Source of the DNA: Chondrosia reniformis
Taxonomy: Eukaryota > Porifera > Demospongiae > Chondrillida > Chondrillidae
Direction of reading: 5' to 3'
DNA: 64,000 nt
NCBI GenBank assembly: GCA_947172415.1
Contig: OX359192.1
Location: 3,040,501 to 3,104,500 of the forward strand
Shown: positions 1-12,800 of the stretch, piece after piece
Layout: the number at the start of each line of letters is the position of its first letter
How positions within the stretch are numbered: the first letter of the stretch is position 1
Notes under the pieces: generated by a model
Seen by the model: the letters and a program-made list of their open reading frames with translations, nothing else
Told to the model about the DNA's origin: nothing
Databases searched by the model: none
Position numbers and translations under genes: made by a program

Positions 1-762
1 CCTAGCAGCTTGCGCTCAAGGTCAGAGCAGGTCGCCCGACCTGTCAGGGCAGGAATCAGGGTTTGCTGAATGGCAGCCTCCAGAGGTAGTAGTAAATCAT
101 CAATGTCTGGAATTGTTAGTGACAGGTATGACCAGCGACTAGATAGGCCATGTACAAAGGCAGCGTAGGCAGCATGTGGCTGGGAGATGGCTATTTCAGA
201 TAGGTGAGATATCTCCTGGACCCAACCTTGTACTTTGTCACGGACATATTCCTCGGTAAAGGTCATGGAACCGAGAGCAGCACCTAAGTGGCGTTTCCCA
301 TGAATGGAGATTTGTATGTCGGTGTCTCTAAATACCTGTCTGGCCCTTTCCTCATGTTCTTCTTTCACCCTAGATGTGTTTTGGAACCATTTGGATGATA
401 TCCGAAGGTGGGTCCACTTAAAGATAGATTTTCCCATCAAGCTCTCAGTTCTGTGCAGGTACCAGCACATGTCGCATCGTCGGCAAACCACACTTGATTG
501 GCTTCTGGATTTCTTGTTCTCAGCTGCTGGATCAATGGGGTAATAGCCAGAGCGTACATGGCCATTGCCAAGGGGTCCCCTTGTGTTGTACCTTCCATTG
601 ATTCAATTTCTCCACTTCCTGTGATGACCATCCTGACTGGTGCTCTATAGGTGTTGATCAAAATAGGTGCTAAAGGAGGACATAGGATGCTGATGGTATG
701 GAGGGCAGCCTGCCTGTTAATGGTGTTAAAGGCATTTGTGGCATCCACCAGGATGCTACTGT
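1..762 (-). mobile_element. RLE-type LINE fragment (reverse transcriptase, continues off the left edge)
   Basis: Reading the minus strand leftward from about 762 gives reverse-transcriptase blocks: VDATNAFNTINR (motif A-like), EGTTQGDPLAMAMYA (motif B) and VWFADDATCAG (motif C, both aspartates kept). After a frame change come RYLGAALGS, SQPHAAYAAFVHGLSSRWSY and PALTGRATCSDLE, the same order as in the copy at 60-62.9 kb. The clean ORF spans 437-748 and the rest is recognisable only across frame changes. The element is cut at 762, next to a short tandem repeat. It is a second copy of the family at 59,990-62,875, in opposite orientation and with a better preserved motif C. Assignment to an RLE-type LINE rests on the C-terminal part visible in the other copy. 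Confidence 0.8.
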
Positions 763-763
763 G

Positions 764-842
764 TCACCTACTGTATTACCTATTGTATTATTGCTGTATT
801 ACCTACGGAGTCACCTACTGTATTACCTGCTGTACCTACCTG
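764..842. repeat. Short degenerate tandem repeat
   Basis: Five to six imperfect copies of a roughly 12-13 bp unit resembling CACCTACTGTATTAC abut the broken end of the LINE fragment on the left. The array is small. It may be an expanded filler at an insertion or deletion junction. Confidence 0.6.
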
Positions 843-1144
843 AGTTCCCTCATATGTTAATGATCTGCAAATTTCCCTTCAACAGTGAGTCGTTCTACGT
901 ACATATCAAGTGGTAAAGCATGATGATGCAATGCCACAATGAAATACGTTATGTAGATTCAACAAAGTTTACATCCATATACATTGATGTGATCAGCTCA
1001 TTAAGCTACAAAAACAAAGTCATATTTCATGAGTTTAAGATTTCGAGCGTATTACTGTATTTCATTGTTTTGCATTTTTTGGGGGATAGCAAGTGCAAAC
1101 GCTTGGCTTCCACCTGGACTATTGGCATTGCTCATCACAGATGA

Positions 1145-3844
1145 CCTGTGTCAGGTATATTCAGTTAAATCAGCTTATAAACCACTTGTCTAGAAAACAC
1201 TTGTGATTTGGTATAAAATCATATCATCAGAGCTCTCTACACCTATTGTGTTAACAAAATATGGAATCAAGATATATGTATGTTCGTATATCTAGCACTA
1301 TTTAGTGTAATCAGTGACACTGATTAAAGATACCGAAGCAAACACAATCCTCCACTATCAAAATTGCACATCCAATACAAACTTCAACCAAATGGGGAAT
1401 TCCAAGTGGTAAGGCTTAGAGCCTGCTACATGCATGGATCTTGCTAATTCTACTAATTAAGTTATGAAGTGATAAGAGGCTTTTGTTGTGTTCATAATGA
1501 GTGCACTAATTAAGTTATCAGCATCAAATTTCAGCAATTTGGAAGTTTTGACCAGTAAACCTTCATCATCAATTTAGCTGAATTAATATTATTAACTGGC
1601 ATATACACAGAAATGTTTATATGTACAGTATATTATAGATGACCTAAATAATTAAAATTTCGTGAAATTATGTGTTAATTTGAGGGATTTTGTACTTTTA
1701 CCAAATATGTCACACCCAAGGCAACATATGCTATAAACAAGAAGGTTGAACAAGATGATTCAGTAATTATCTGGATCATTTTTAACAGAAATAAAATGCA
1801 AAGGCAGCAAAGGATTACACAATTGAATCACTCACTGTGGTACATAGCTGTCTCTCAATGCCTTAGCAACCACATAGGAGTAATTCTTTGGATGGCCCTA
1901 CACCAGGTATATATAGACAGTAAAACACAGATGGGTACAGCAGAGTTCATATATAATACTACAGACCAAAATAAAGTACATCTTCATAGAGTATAAAAAA
2001 TATTTATATTTTTTTCATTTTATACTCTATAAAGATGTACTTTACATACGTCATATACATCAAAGTTAATCAGTGAAACAAATAGTTTTACATTTATATT
2101 ATATGAAGCATATGCTAAACTGCGAACGTCACAGGTGTGCGTGAATATATGAATTATACATGAAAAATCTCAAACACCATTATCCTACATGCTATACCTA
2201 CTGTAAAATAGCCTATAGGGAACTAAATCCAGAGATGTACACTTACTACAAGTGTATCCAAAATATAAAGCAAACTATGAACACTTTCACCAGTTCCAAC
2301 TTCCTTTAAAGGTAGCTCACTGCCGTCCTAGAAGAGAGTTTGAAGATAATGGGACAGCTATAATGAGCTAAGTAGCAGTGTTAAATACTAATGTTGATAA
2401 ATAAGGGAAGTAAAGATACTTGTGGATCTTAATACTTCAATGTCATCATAATTTGACTCAGGATCCCTAAGCCATTTTTGGTGTGACTAAGGGGAGATTC
2501 TGTATCCTATTAAGTTAACTTTAGTTCCTTCCATTAACCCATCATGTTTCTTAGAAAATATGAGCAGGTGGGTTCAATCTAGAGTGAATAATGAGGTAAT
2601 ATATTAAGTTAACATCCAGATTTCCCTCATTAAGAAAAACGCTATATTTTCTGGATCACAGAAATAAGCAGTTAAGTATATAGGGTACATTCAAAATATA
2701 TTTCTTCTAACTAGGAACCATCTATACATACCTTGGAAATTTGGAAATGTGAGATGGATATTTTTGGATCATCTAATTATCATTTTGCAAATTCTATGTT
2801 CCCCTTGAAAATTGAAGCAGCTCTGATGTTCACCGGGTATAAGTATTATTCTAAGCTACTAAACTTCCCCAGAAAACAATTACACTGGCACAGGGAGTTG
2901 TGTGAAGAAATCTTTTAGCAGATTATGAGCTTAAAATTATTTAATTATATAAACATGTATAGAGTTAAATGCATACACTCCGTTGCTTGGGCAACCAAGG
3001 CAAATTATATTCCACAACTGAAGTATAACTACAATAAGAGGTCTTTGGCCAAAAAACACAAAACTCATGATCAGTATAAGCTTGCATTTTCCCACGAAAA
3101 TGTAAGAAAAGCCTAGGGGCAGAGTGTATAACCATTACATATGTTAGCATGCATTTAGTGTTCGGGGATTTCTTGGGCTATATATCACAATCCCTTAAAT
3201 TAATTGTATAGAAAGCATACTGCATAACATGGCCTTCCGCCAGCTCATTGCGCATTATGAATAGGCTAAAAGCTATGCTGCACTCCCCTTGTACTTCCTG
3301 TATTGGTATGGATTTGGTGGCCCAGAAGATCACAATTAATATTAATACATGTATTCAGTTTATTTTTAAAATAACTTGCTTCACAGAGGGCATGTTCAAG
3401 CTGATAGGGTAGCCTATTCCCTAGTTTGGAAAAATTAATGACGATTTGAAACTTGTATCTGTTAGCATATTAGCCTAGTTCATTTGTCAAAGAAGAAAAA
3501 GTTAATTTTGGATTCGGGCCAATGTGGGTTAACCACTTTGCAAACGCTGTAGAACACACTACTTAGAACAGCATAAATCTAATGCAAATAGTTGAATATA
3601 GCTGAAAATTGAGGTGTTAATTGATAATACATTGAATAGGGAATGGTTACAGAAATGACAGAAGCAGCATGAACTCTCGGCCACAATACATATACCCATA
3701 AACATCACAACTTATACATAGCAAGATTCATATGATTCTATATGTACTCCTCTACCATGCAAAGTATCTGATCATTATCTTGCAAAATGAATATATTATT
3801 GTTCTTACTGAGGTACATGCATACATATTTTACAGAAATAATAT
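1145..3844. other. Downstream flank of the PUM3 gene, no gene seen
   Basis: AT-rich DNA without a supported exon. It holds a short hairpin (1,976-2,041). Around 2,205-2,240, in reverse orientation, it matches the end of the repeat at 5,412-5,600 (shared block TAGTTCCCTATAGGC). At 3,405-3,680 there is a stretch related to dispersed repeats at 17,290, 23,085 and 28,960. Open frames here are short and show no family resemblance. Confidence 0.5.
1976..2041. repeat. Short perfect-looking hairpin
   Basis: GTACATCTTCATAGAGTATA at 1,976 is repeated in inverted form ending at 2,041, with one mismatch over about 23 bp and an A/T loop of about 20 bp. It could be the core of a small foldback element or an isolated palindrome. 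No flanking duplication could be fixed. Confidence 0.6.
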
Positions 3845-6800
3845 TCAATAAGTATGCTTAAAATGAAGCCTCAGTTCCTTCACTAGTATAATTTGTCCCT
3901 GCACTTTGCTATCACTCAAAAGTGGTATCATCTTCTTTAGCCTTTTAGCAACCCTGAGGCCCACATCTTGAACATGACTCTTACATAAACTATAACAGTA
4001 TGGAAGATTGTTTAGTTAAACATAAACACTGTTTAACTGTTACCACTTACTGGTATGCATATGAAACTATGTATGCACATGCATGTGTCTTCAAATAATA
4101 TTAACATTCTGCTAAGAATTAGATACAGCTTATTATATGAATAAGGGTAATATGACATTACTGATTTTTTAGAGGAAATTAATATCCTAACTTTAGTATA
4201 TGATATCTTCTACCTAGGTATATACAGAGTCATTTGGTGCTTTCTTTCTACTCATGGAAGGACTGTTTATAAAAAGAGGAGCTTACCAAATCAACACAAA
4301 GGCACCTCTGTTTATAGATGCCCATTTTCTCATGGCATTCCCATCTACTGCATCAATCAGCATAGTGGTGAAGTTATCTGCATAAGGAACCCTTAATCAA
4401 CCATTTATCTGACAACGATCCCAGAGTATTTTGCTTACTTTTTAATTGGACTCCGTTTTCCACATTTAAACTTTCATTGATGATGAGTTGTTTGATGACA
4501 AAATGGCCAACAGGGTCTGCTATGATGTGTTTCTTCAAGGAAAAAAAGGCATGAAAATATGAGCTACAAATATTTTGTACAGAGATACAGAACATAGCTG
4601 AAAAAAGTTAAGCTCTGACCTCATTAAAACCCATTGAGACAAGCTCCAAAATCTTTTCCAGTATACCAGATACATCATCTAAGTGTATTCATATAGATAT
4701 ATTTACACATAACATGTACAGTGGAACCTGTATATAAAGACCACCTGTGGGACCGAACTAAGTGGTCTTAATATACAGGTTGCATGCAAAATGATTATGA
4801 AGTTATAATATATATCAATTATGATAATTATTTTTACATTGCCATATATTCGCTCAATCAGACACTGTGGCTATTTTTGGAAAGTGCGACTGTTATGTTC
4901 AGCACATCCGGAGGTGCGAGAGCAGCGACTGTTACGTTCAGAGCTAAAGGAGCGGCTTTTATTCAAGAGAGGCGAGAACGGAGTCTGGTCGAGTGAATAC
5001 AGTAGATAAAGCCATTCTCACCAACAATATTAAGGTGGTAGACTAATAATGTCACTTAATTTATACATAATTTTCGAATGGTGTTCGTTATAAAGAGTGT
5101 CAAAATCGTCCTTGGGACTTAGAAGAGTTGACGCAATATAGAGGTGGTCGTTATATACGGGTTCTACTTGTATTCCTTTATATGGTGAAAATTTTGGTTT
5201 CTACTTGTATTCTTTTATATGGTGAAATTTAGAAACCGAGAAAAGTGGTTGTAATTGAGCCGGTGGTAGTTAGCACAGGTTTCACTGTACATGGCATGCC
5301 TACATTCCTTTCAAAAAATCATGTGTCTTAGTTAACATCTTCTTCAACTTTTTTACACCAAAAGAGTGTATGTATTTAAGACCTCTGTATTTAGCAGAGA
5401 TAATCAAGGATTCTCTAAAGATCAAGAAAAAGACAAACGTTCCCAGGGCCACTGATGAAGGGTGGAATTCCCAGAAATAGCTGTCTGGTCCAATGGAGCA
5501 AAAGAAGCAAGATAACACACCTGTATCTTCATCCAAAGCTCTCTCTAGGTTTAGTTCCCTATAGGCTTTTTTAATTTATTACAGAGTAGGCATAGCATGT
5601 AGTAATATTAGAATATCAATGTAGTTAACTACCGACACATTATGATTCATTATTAATTAACCTGTAGCCATACTGATTACTTCAATCAAGAGTTTACATC
5701 TGTGGTTATCTCTTACAAACAGGTCAGCATTCGCTTCTGTGAATAGTACAAGTTTTGATGAGACAGCCTCTAACAGCTCCATACGACGGGTTTTGGGATC
5801 CTTTTTACTACAATTAGGACAAGAAATCCAATATGATCATGCATGCATACATAGCCCAGCTGAGAAAGAGAAGACTGCATGTATCCTCATCATACAGTTA
5901 GCATGTACACACACTCTAGTCACGAACAAAGGTAAAAATTGTGTTTTCGATAATTTACATATGATGTGTGAAAGCTTTGAAATGAAGATACAAGAGTTTC
6001 TCCTCCTTTTTCTCTTCTCATCTGGGCCAGATAACTGTTTCTGTTCATCCATGACTTCTAGTTGTGACTAGAAACCAATCAATTAAGATGCCCCTCCCAA
6101 TGTAAATGGGTTGGTCTTTATTTATCAGCTAGTCCTGCTAAAGAGAATCACCACTAAGCACTTAATAGATAGTACAGCATATTAGGGAAACATGATCTGC
6201 ACATAGCTCAATGGCAGAGTATTGGTGGTCATAATGAGTTTTTCTGGGTTCAGTACATTGCAGTTCTTATATTGTTTTTCCCTCTTCAAAAATACTTGCC
6301 TGTCATTACTTGTGGTTTCATTATCACTTCCATTTGCATTTAGACATATATGAACATACATACGTATGTACGAACTACTGTAGTAAAAGTATACTTACCT
6401 ATTGTTTACATCACCTTCAGCCAAGATGGCTATGAAGGATTTCTTGAAGTTCTTAGGTGACCTTGGATTTAGCAAATACAACAATACTCTCATGCCATAA
6501 ACACTAGTCGATAGCTGATCTAGGTGAGTGAGCAGCTCCTAGACACAGGGGACATGACAACAATCAACAGCATCAAACTACTAAAATACTGAAACTGAGA
6601 TAGGTACATAGAGTGTACAATTATATAAAACTGAAAACAACAATAGCTTTATGCATGTTTTAGTTTGTTGATCTTGTAAGTCCCAAAAAACTATACTTTG
6701 TAGTATACCATATTTACAACTCTCTCTATATACGTATACTAGCCACAGATAAAAACTGATTTCAATTAAAACTATATTTGAAATATTAGCTGAAAGATAA

Positions 6801-9800
6801 GTAATTGAAAACATGAATGAATGAATAACTCTGATGGCATGATCTCCAGTGCTGGAGGTAGCCCAACCTCTGGTGAAGTTTTGCTTAAGGAAATGAGCAA
6901 AATAATCAAGATATAATGAAGAATTCAAGGTTACAATTGCGCAATCTGTAGATGTATTGTGATGTTTCTCTAGTGCGTCACCAACACCTCTCGTATGTCG
7001 CTCCGTACACATTTAGTGAATCTTGTGATGTTGTGAAAACGTCACCCCCTCGTTGCTAAAGAAGATCATCCCTTTGTGAACGGCTATGACAAGTCGACGC
7101 TCTCCTACGAGAAGGAGCTAGCGAACAGGTGAGTTGTAGCGAAGGTTAGATAAAGCGTTTTTGTATACGTCCCCGTCAGGTTTGAGGCAGAGTTTTTCCT
7201 ATATTGATGCGAAAGACTAAATTCGTTTGGTCGACAGTATTACTTTGGTAATTTAAGCTCTGTCTTCTCTTCTTACGTTATCTGGATGAATGAATAACTC
7301 TGACGGCATGATCTCCAGTGCTGGAGGTAGCCCTTACAACATAGCAGGAATGTAATCTTAGGTGCTAGTGTTAACAGTCATTATACATTATAAATTAAAA
7401 TTGTCCATCCAGCGCTTTCTTGGTCTTCCTCTTGGTCTTCTGCGAGTCACCTCCTCACTGTACACACGCCTCACAAGTCTTTCCCCTTCCATACCATCTA
7501 GTTTCTCCTTCCATGCTCTCTGCTTCTTTCGGGCTACTTCCACAACTGCTTCCTGTTTCAACCTTTGTCTGATGTCCTCATTCCTAACTATATCTAGCTT
7601 TGTCACTCCTTCCACTCTCCTCAAATACCTCATCTCCGTCGCCTGCAGTCTGCTCATATGTCGCTTCTGTATAGTCCAGGTTTCACACCCATACAATAGC
7701 ATAGGAACCACCATTGCAATCAACACTCTCAGCTTTGTTCCCTTGCTCGGCTCTCTTCTCTCCAGGACTTCTGATCTCATTGCTCCAATCACCTTCGATG
7801 CAGCTCCAATTCTATTCTCTATCTCTTCTTCGCATGACCCTTCTTCATTGAACAGTGCTCCAAGGTATTTCATCGTCTTTACTTTTTCAATTTTCTCCCC
7901 TTTCACTGACATATCACATGTACCACTACCTCTTTTAACTGTCAGCACCTTAGTCTTCCTCCAATTAATCCGCATCTTCCATTTTTCCATTACTTCATCC
8001 AGCACTCTCAGATTTCTCTCCATATCTTCATTGTCTTCTGCCACAAGCATCAAGTCGTCTGCAAATAATAGCAGTTGAACCACAGTCTCCTCCATCTGAA
8101 CTCCCCCCACAAACTTCTGCCTTGCTTCCCTCACAATATTATCCATGTACAGGTTGAATAGCTATGGGGACATTACACAGCCCTGCCTCACTCCGTGCTC
8201 AACTCCGAACCAGTCAGAATTTTGTCCTAAAACTCTCACACACGCCTGACACCTCTCATACAGTGATTTCACTGCTCTGCCTAGTCTCCCACCAACTCCA
8301 TAAGACTCCAACACCTGCCACAACATCTCTCTGTCTACCCTGTCATATGCTTTTTCGAGGTCCACACACACCATGACCATTCTTTTATTCTTCTCAATAA
8401 TCTTGTCCCCTAGCTGTCTGACAGTGAACATTTGGTCCACGCAACTTCTTTTCTTCCTAAATGCCCCTTGTTCCTCTAGGACCTTTCCTTCAGTGATGTC
8501 TCTGACCTTGTAGTCTAATATTCTTGCATACACCTTCCCTGGTATGCTCAGAAGACTGATGCTGCGGTAGTTTGTGCACTGCATTTTACTCCCTTTCTTA
8601 TGGACAGGGATGACTAGGGCCTTCCTCCAATCCTCTGGTACAGATCCTGCCTCCCAAGCCACATTCACAATACTATGCATCCACCTGACAGTCACTTCAC
8701 CTCCTGCCTTTAACATTTCGCCTGTTACCCCACACACACCTGGTGCTTTCTTGCTCTTTAGCTTTGCGATACTATTCCGGACTTCCTCCAATGTGATCTC
8801 CTCATCAGCTTCTTCCCCTGTCTCCGCTCCATAAGCATCTCCCCGTGGTACCCCCTGCTGTGGTTGGTCATTACTCTGTAGTAGCGTGGCAAAGTAATCC
8901 CTCCATCTCTTTCTTACCTCTCCCTCCTCACATATCACTTGACCATTATTATCACATACTCTTCCCACTTCTGGTCTTCCCTTCACACTCGTTCTTACCC
9001 TTGCCCAAAAACTCCTTTGGTTCTGACTGAAGTCATTTTGGAGTGATTCACCAAGCTTGACCCATTCTTCATTTTTGGCCTTCCTCACAGCATCTCTCGC
9101 TTCCCTCTTTGCCCTAAGGTACTCATCTCTTGATTCTGATGTCTGCACTTGGATCCACCTTTTATACGCTCCTTTCTTCTTCCTCACAGCATCTTCAACA
9201 TCACCCTTCCACCACTTTATTCTTTTTATGTCACTTCGAATCTTTCGTCTCCCACACACAGCTTCAGCCGTCCCCAGGACACTCCCCTTAAACTCTTCCC
9301 ATGCTCTTTCAACGTCTTTCCCAGTTAGATGCTTTGCATTGTACATTAGGTGCCCCAGTCTAGCCCGAAACCTCATCTCCCCTTCCTTTGTTCGCAGCCT
9401 TTCACTCCTCAGCTGACAGCTTCTTTCTTTTCTCTTCATTTTACTCCTTCCACAGATAATCACTTTCATCAGCACCAGATGGTGGTCACTGCCAATTTCT
9501 GCTCCCCAGATCACTTTCACGTCATGTACCTCCTTTCTTAGGTCACCTCTTACCAAAAAGTAGTCAATGATGGACTTTAGTCCTCTACCTGGGCATGTCC
9601 ACGTGAACTTATGAATCCGCTTGTGTTCGTACTGGGTATTCATCACTTGCATCTCATTTTCAGCACTAAAACTCAGCAGCCTTCTTCCACTGTCACTTTC
9701 TACCTCCTCACCATGCTTTCCAATCACACCCTTCCATAACTCGGCTTTATTTCCTACCCGGGCATTGAGATCACCCATCACAATCAACTTGTCACCTCTA

Positions 9801-12800
9801 GGGACTTTGTCTACTGCCCCTTGCAGTTCTTCAAAGAAAGCATCCTTGATTTCACCATCCTCATCGTCTGTCGGGGCATACACCTGTATATCGATATCCA
9901 CTGGCCCTCGATTCTCAACCTGATCGTAACACATCTCTCACTCACGCATCTTCAACTACGCAGCCGATCTGCCCACCGTTCTGACACAATTAGGCCTACA
10001 CCACCTTTCGCTCTCCCTTCTGTCACTCCCGCGTATACACATTTCGTTCCATTGATCTCCCTCATGCCTTTCCTCTCACTTTCGTCTCGCTGAGGCCAAG
10101 GATGTCCAGATTGTAGCGCTCCATCTCCCAAATTACCTCATTCTCCTTATTTTTAAGCGATCTAACGTTCCAGTTACCTTTCCTAGATACTTGACTTCCA
10201 TTCTTGGTCAGCATTGTCCTCCTCCAAGGTTTGGTGGCTGTCAATCGTAGACAAGAAGACCCGACGCGAGATCACTTCGCCGCCATTTTTCACACTTTTT
10301 CACAGCAACACATTCCAAGTTAAAACTTTGTACGAGTACAACACATAAGTTAAAGACATTTGCTGGACAAGATTGTACAAGCATGACTGCATAAAATTTC
10401 ATTCTGACAGATGGATTAATAATAAATGCATCCCATTTTCTACCTACATACGTATGTTATGTACATATGAAAAATCTAAGATACCATTTTCCTACATGTA
10501 TGAACGTACGTATGTACATATACCGTATCTCTAATATAAGCCCAGATCTCTAATGCAAGCCTGTCTCCAATAGAAGCCCACTTTTACGAATCATTGAAAA
10601 AATAGAAGCCCACTCACCAATATGAGCTCACTGACAACCATCAAGAAAAAACTGAACGATTTCCGTAGCCGTACGTAGTTTAGGTGTTAAAGCAAAGATA
10701 TGCTAGTAAAGTAGTGTAGCAAGACCAATCGAGGCGAGTAGCGAGTGTTATCAATCGAGCTGTTAATGAAGTAATGAAGTAAAAGTATCGTCCTATTTAA
10801 TGTGCCAACGATGGCTGAAGGGCATGGACGCACGTACGGACGGAAAACGTTCAGTTCTTACTGACTGGTACTGCAGTTTACGAGGAAATTGTCCCAACAA
10901 AGTTGATTAACCAATATGAATTGAAGAGTTGAAAAAATAAAAGCCCTGTCTCTTATACAAACCCAGTCTCCAATAAAAGCCTGGGTTCAGAGGGGTTTGA
11001 AAAAATACAAGCCCCAGGTTTATATTAGAGATAATACGGTAAGTACGTATGCTAATCATGAAGTAATATGAAATATACAGGGAAGTCTTACAGAAAGAAT
11101 TGCTTTCTTCACTAGGACTGTATCATCTGTAGTATCAAATATTGCTAACAGTGTTAAATAACCATATTCTTCCTGTATAAAGGCATTTAAGAACATAAAT
11201 AAGAGGCAGGTTACAACCACAGTGTACGGTGAAACTAAAACTTACAGCACAAATCTTTAGAACATAACCCTTGAAGGATTTTATAATAACTTTTCGATCC
11301 TGCAAAGGAAGACAAGCATATATAAAAACTTGGGATTACAGCTAAGTTGCCTGACAAAGGAGTTCTGTTTCACTATAGCCCTATCATAAATACAGTACGT
11401 ACCTTAGGAGTACCATGCCATATGCACATCAAAGTGGCATGAGCCCCTTCTCTTGTATGGAGTATCTCTACTAATCTTTCTCTTACACATTCAATCATTT
11501 CCTACAGAACAGGTAAGTATGCAACTGAAGGTGGGATGAGTGGGAGGGAACTAGTTAGAGAAGAATAACATACTTGGTAGGTGTAGAACTAGCTTCAATA
11601 AGAGACTTACAGCTCTGTCTTGTTCATCAGCATGTTTGAGGTAGTCCCACAGAACCTTGTGTACCATACTGTGCTTGAACCCTGGTCTACAGTGTTACAG
11701 AATGGGACATACATAGTAGGCATGCATCACAATAAATAAGCTAACACCCTTGGTCTTTAAAAAAAAAAGTGAAACTCTCACTTGTTAACTAGAGATACAA
11801 GTTCCCTGTGAATGCACTTCAAAACAGACTGTTTCTTTTGAGGAAGCTCTTCAAAAAGGTCTTTCAACGATGTAAATTCTTGTGACTAAAACATAAATGT
11901 GATATCATTTAAGGATCTGATATGGCTAGACCTAAAAGTCAGATAATGCTAAAATTGACCTACATTCTCTCCTAAAAGTAATCAATCCAATTTGAACTCA
12001 AATTTCTGAATATTAGACCCCAAGATTTACCACAGCAAGTCAAACACTCACGAAAGATCACAAAGAAGACAAGACACTCCCAGGGTCACAGATTAAGGGT
12101 GGAATTTCCAGAAAGATATGTTTACCCAAGCGGAGAAGAAGAAGGGGTAAAAGACTCTTGTTTCCACATCCAAAGCTCTTTCCTAGGTGTGCAGTTCCTT
12201 ATAGGCCCTTTTTCTCTAGAATACAGCAGATGTAGCTTGAAAAGAGTGTTTTAGATTACTTGTATAATCTCAATTGATATCCAGAAATCATCAAGTACTG
12301 TTTTTGAACCTGTAAACTATCAGTGTGCCATGGAAGAAGACACACAATATAATGCCTCCGGCACATGCCTACTAAAGGTAAATAAAACAGATATAACAAT
12401 GTTCAGACCGGGGCAGTGCAATAGGAAATGAGTTTAATCCTCAACTACACCCACACAGCATCCATGATACAGCCTCTTTCTAAATGGTGGGACCATGTAA
12501 TTTGTAATTATCAACTTCCACAGCCAGAGAAAATACAACATATTTACACAGGCTATACATTCTCCTAGTACTCTCTAAAGTAGGGATGGCTTGAAACAAT
12601 TATCCAAACCAGTTATAACAATTTTATAACCATCCCTACTGAGAAGCTGTAAAATTGATGTCATTGGATGTGTATAACTATTTGGATCTATATAACTATA
12701 GATCCAAAAACTGTTTCAATTTTTACATGGCTTCATGTTATGGAAATACATTTGATTAATATGAACAAAAACACATTTTGAAACTACGGAGCGTTTCACA

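Noticed and set aside
7362-8078. Long plus-strand open frame of 238 codons
   Set aside because: It is the antisense shadow of the LINE reverse transcriptase on the minus strand; its Ser/Leu/Phe-rich text has no family resemblance. The same holds for the plus-strand frames at 8,164-10,093.
12083-12127. Second active ribozyme in the 12 kb repeat copy
   Set aside because: The catalytic core has two changes (CAGATTA) and stem I is lost; kept only as a decayed copy.
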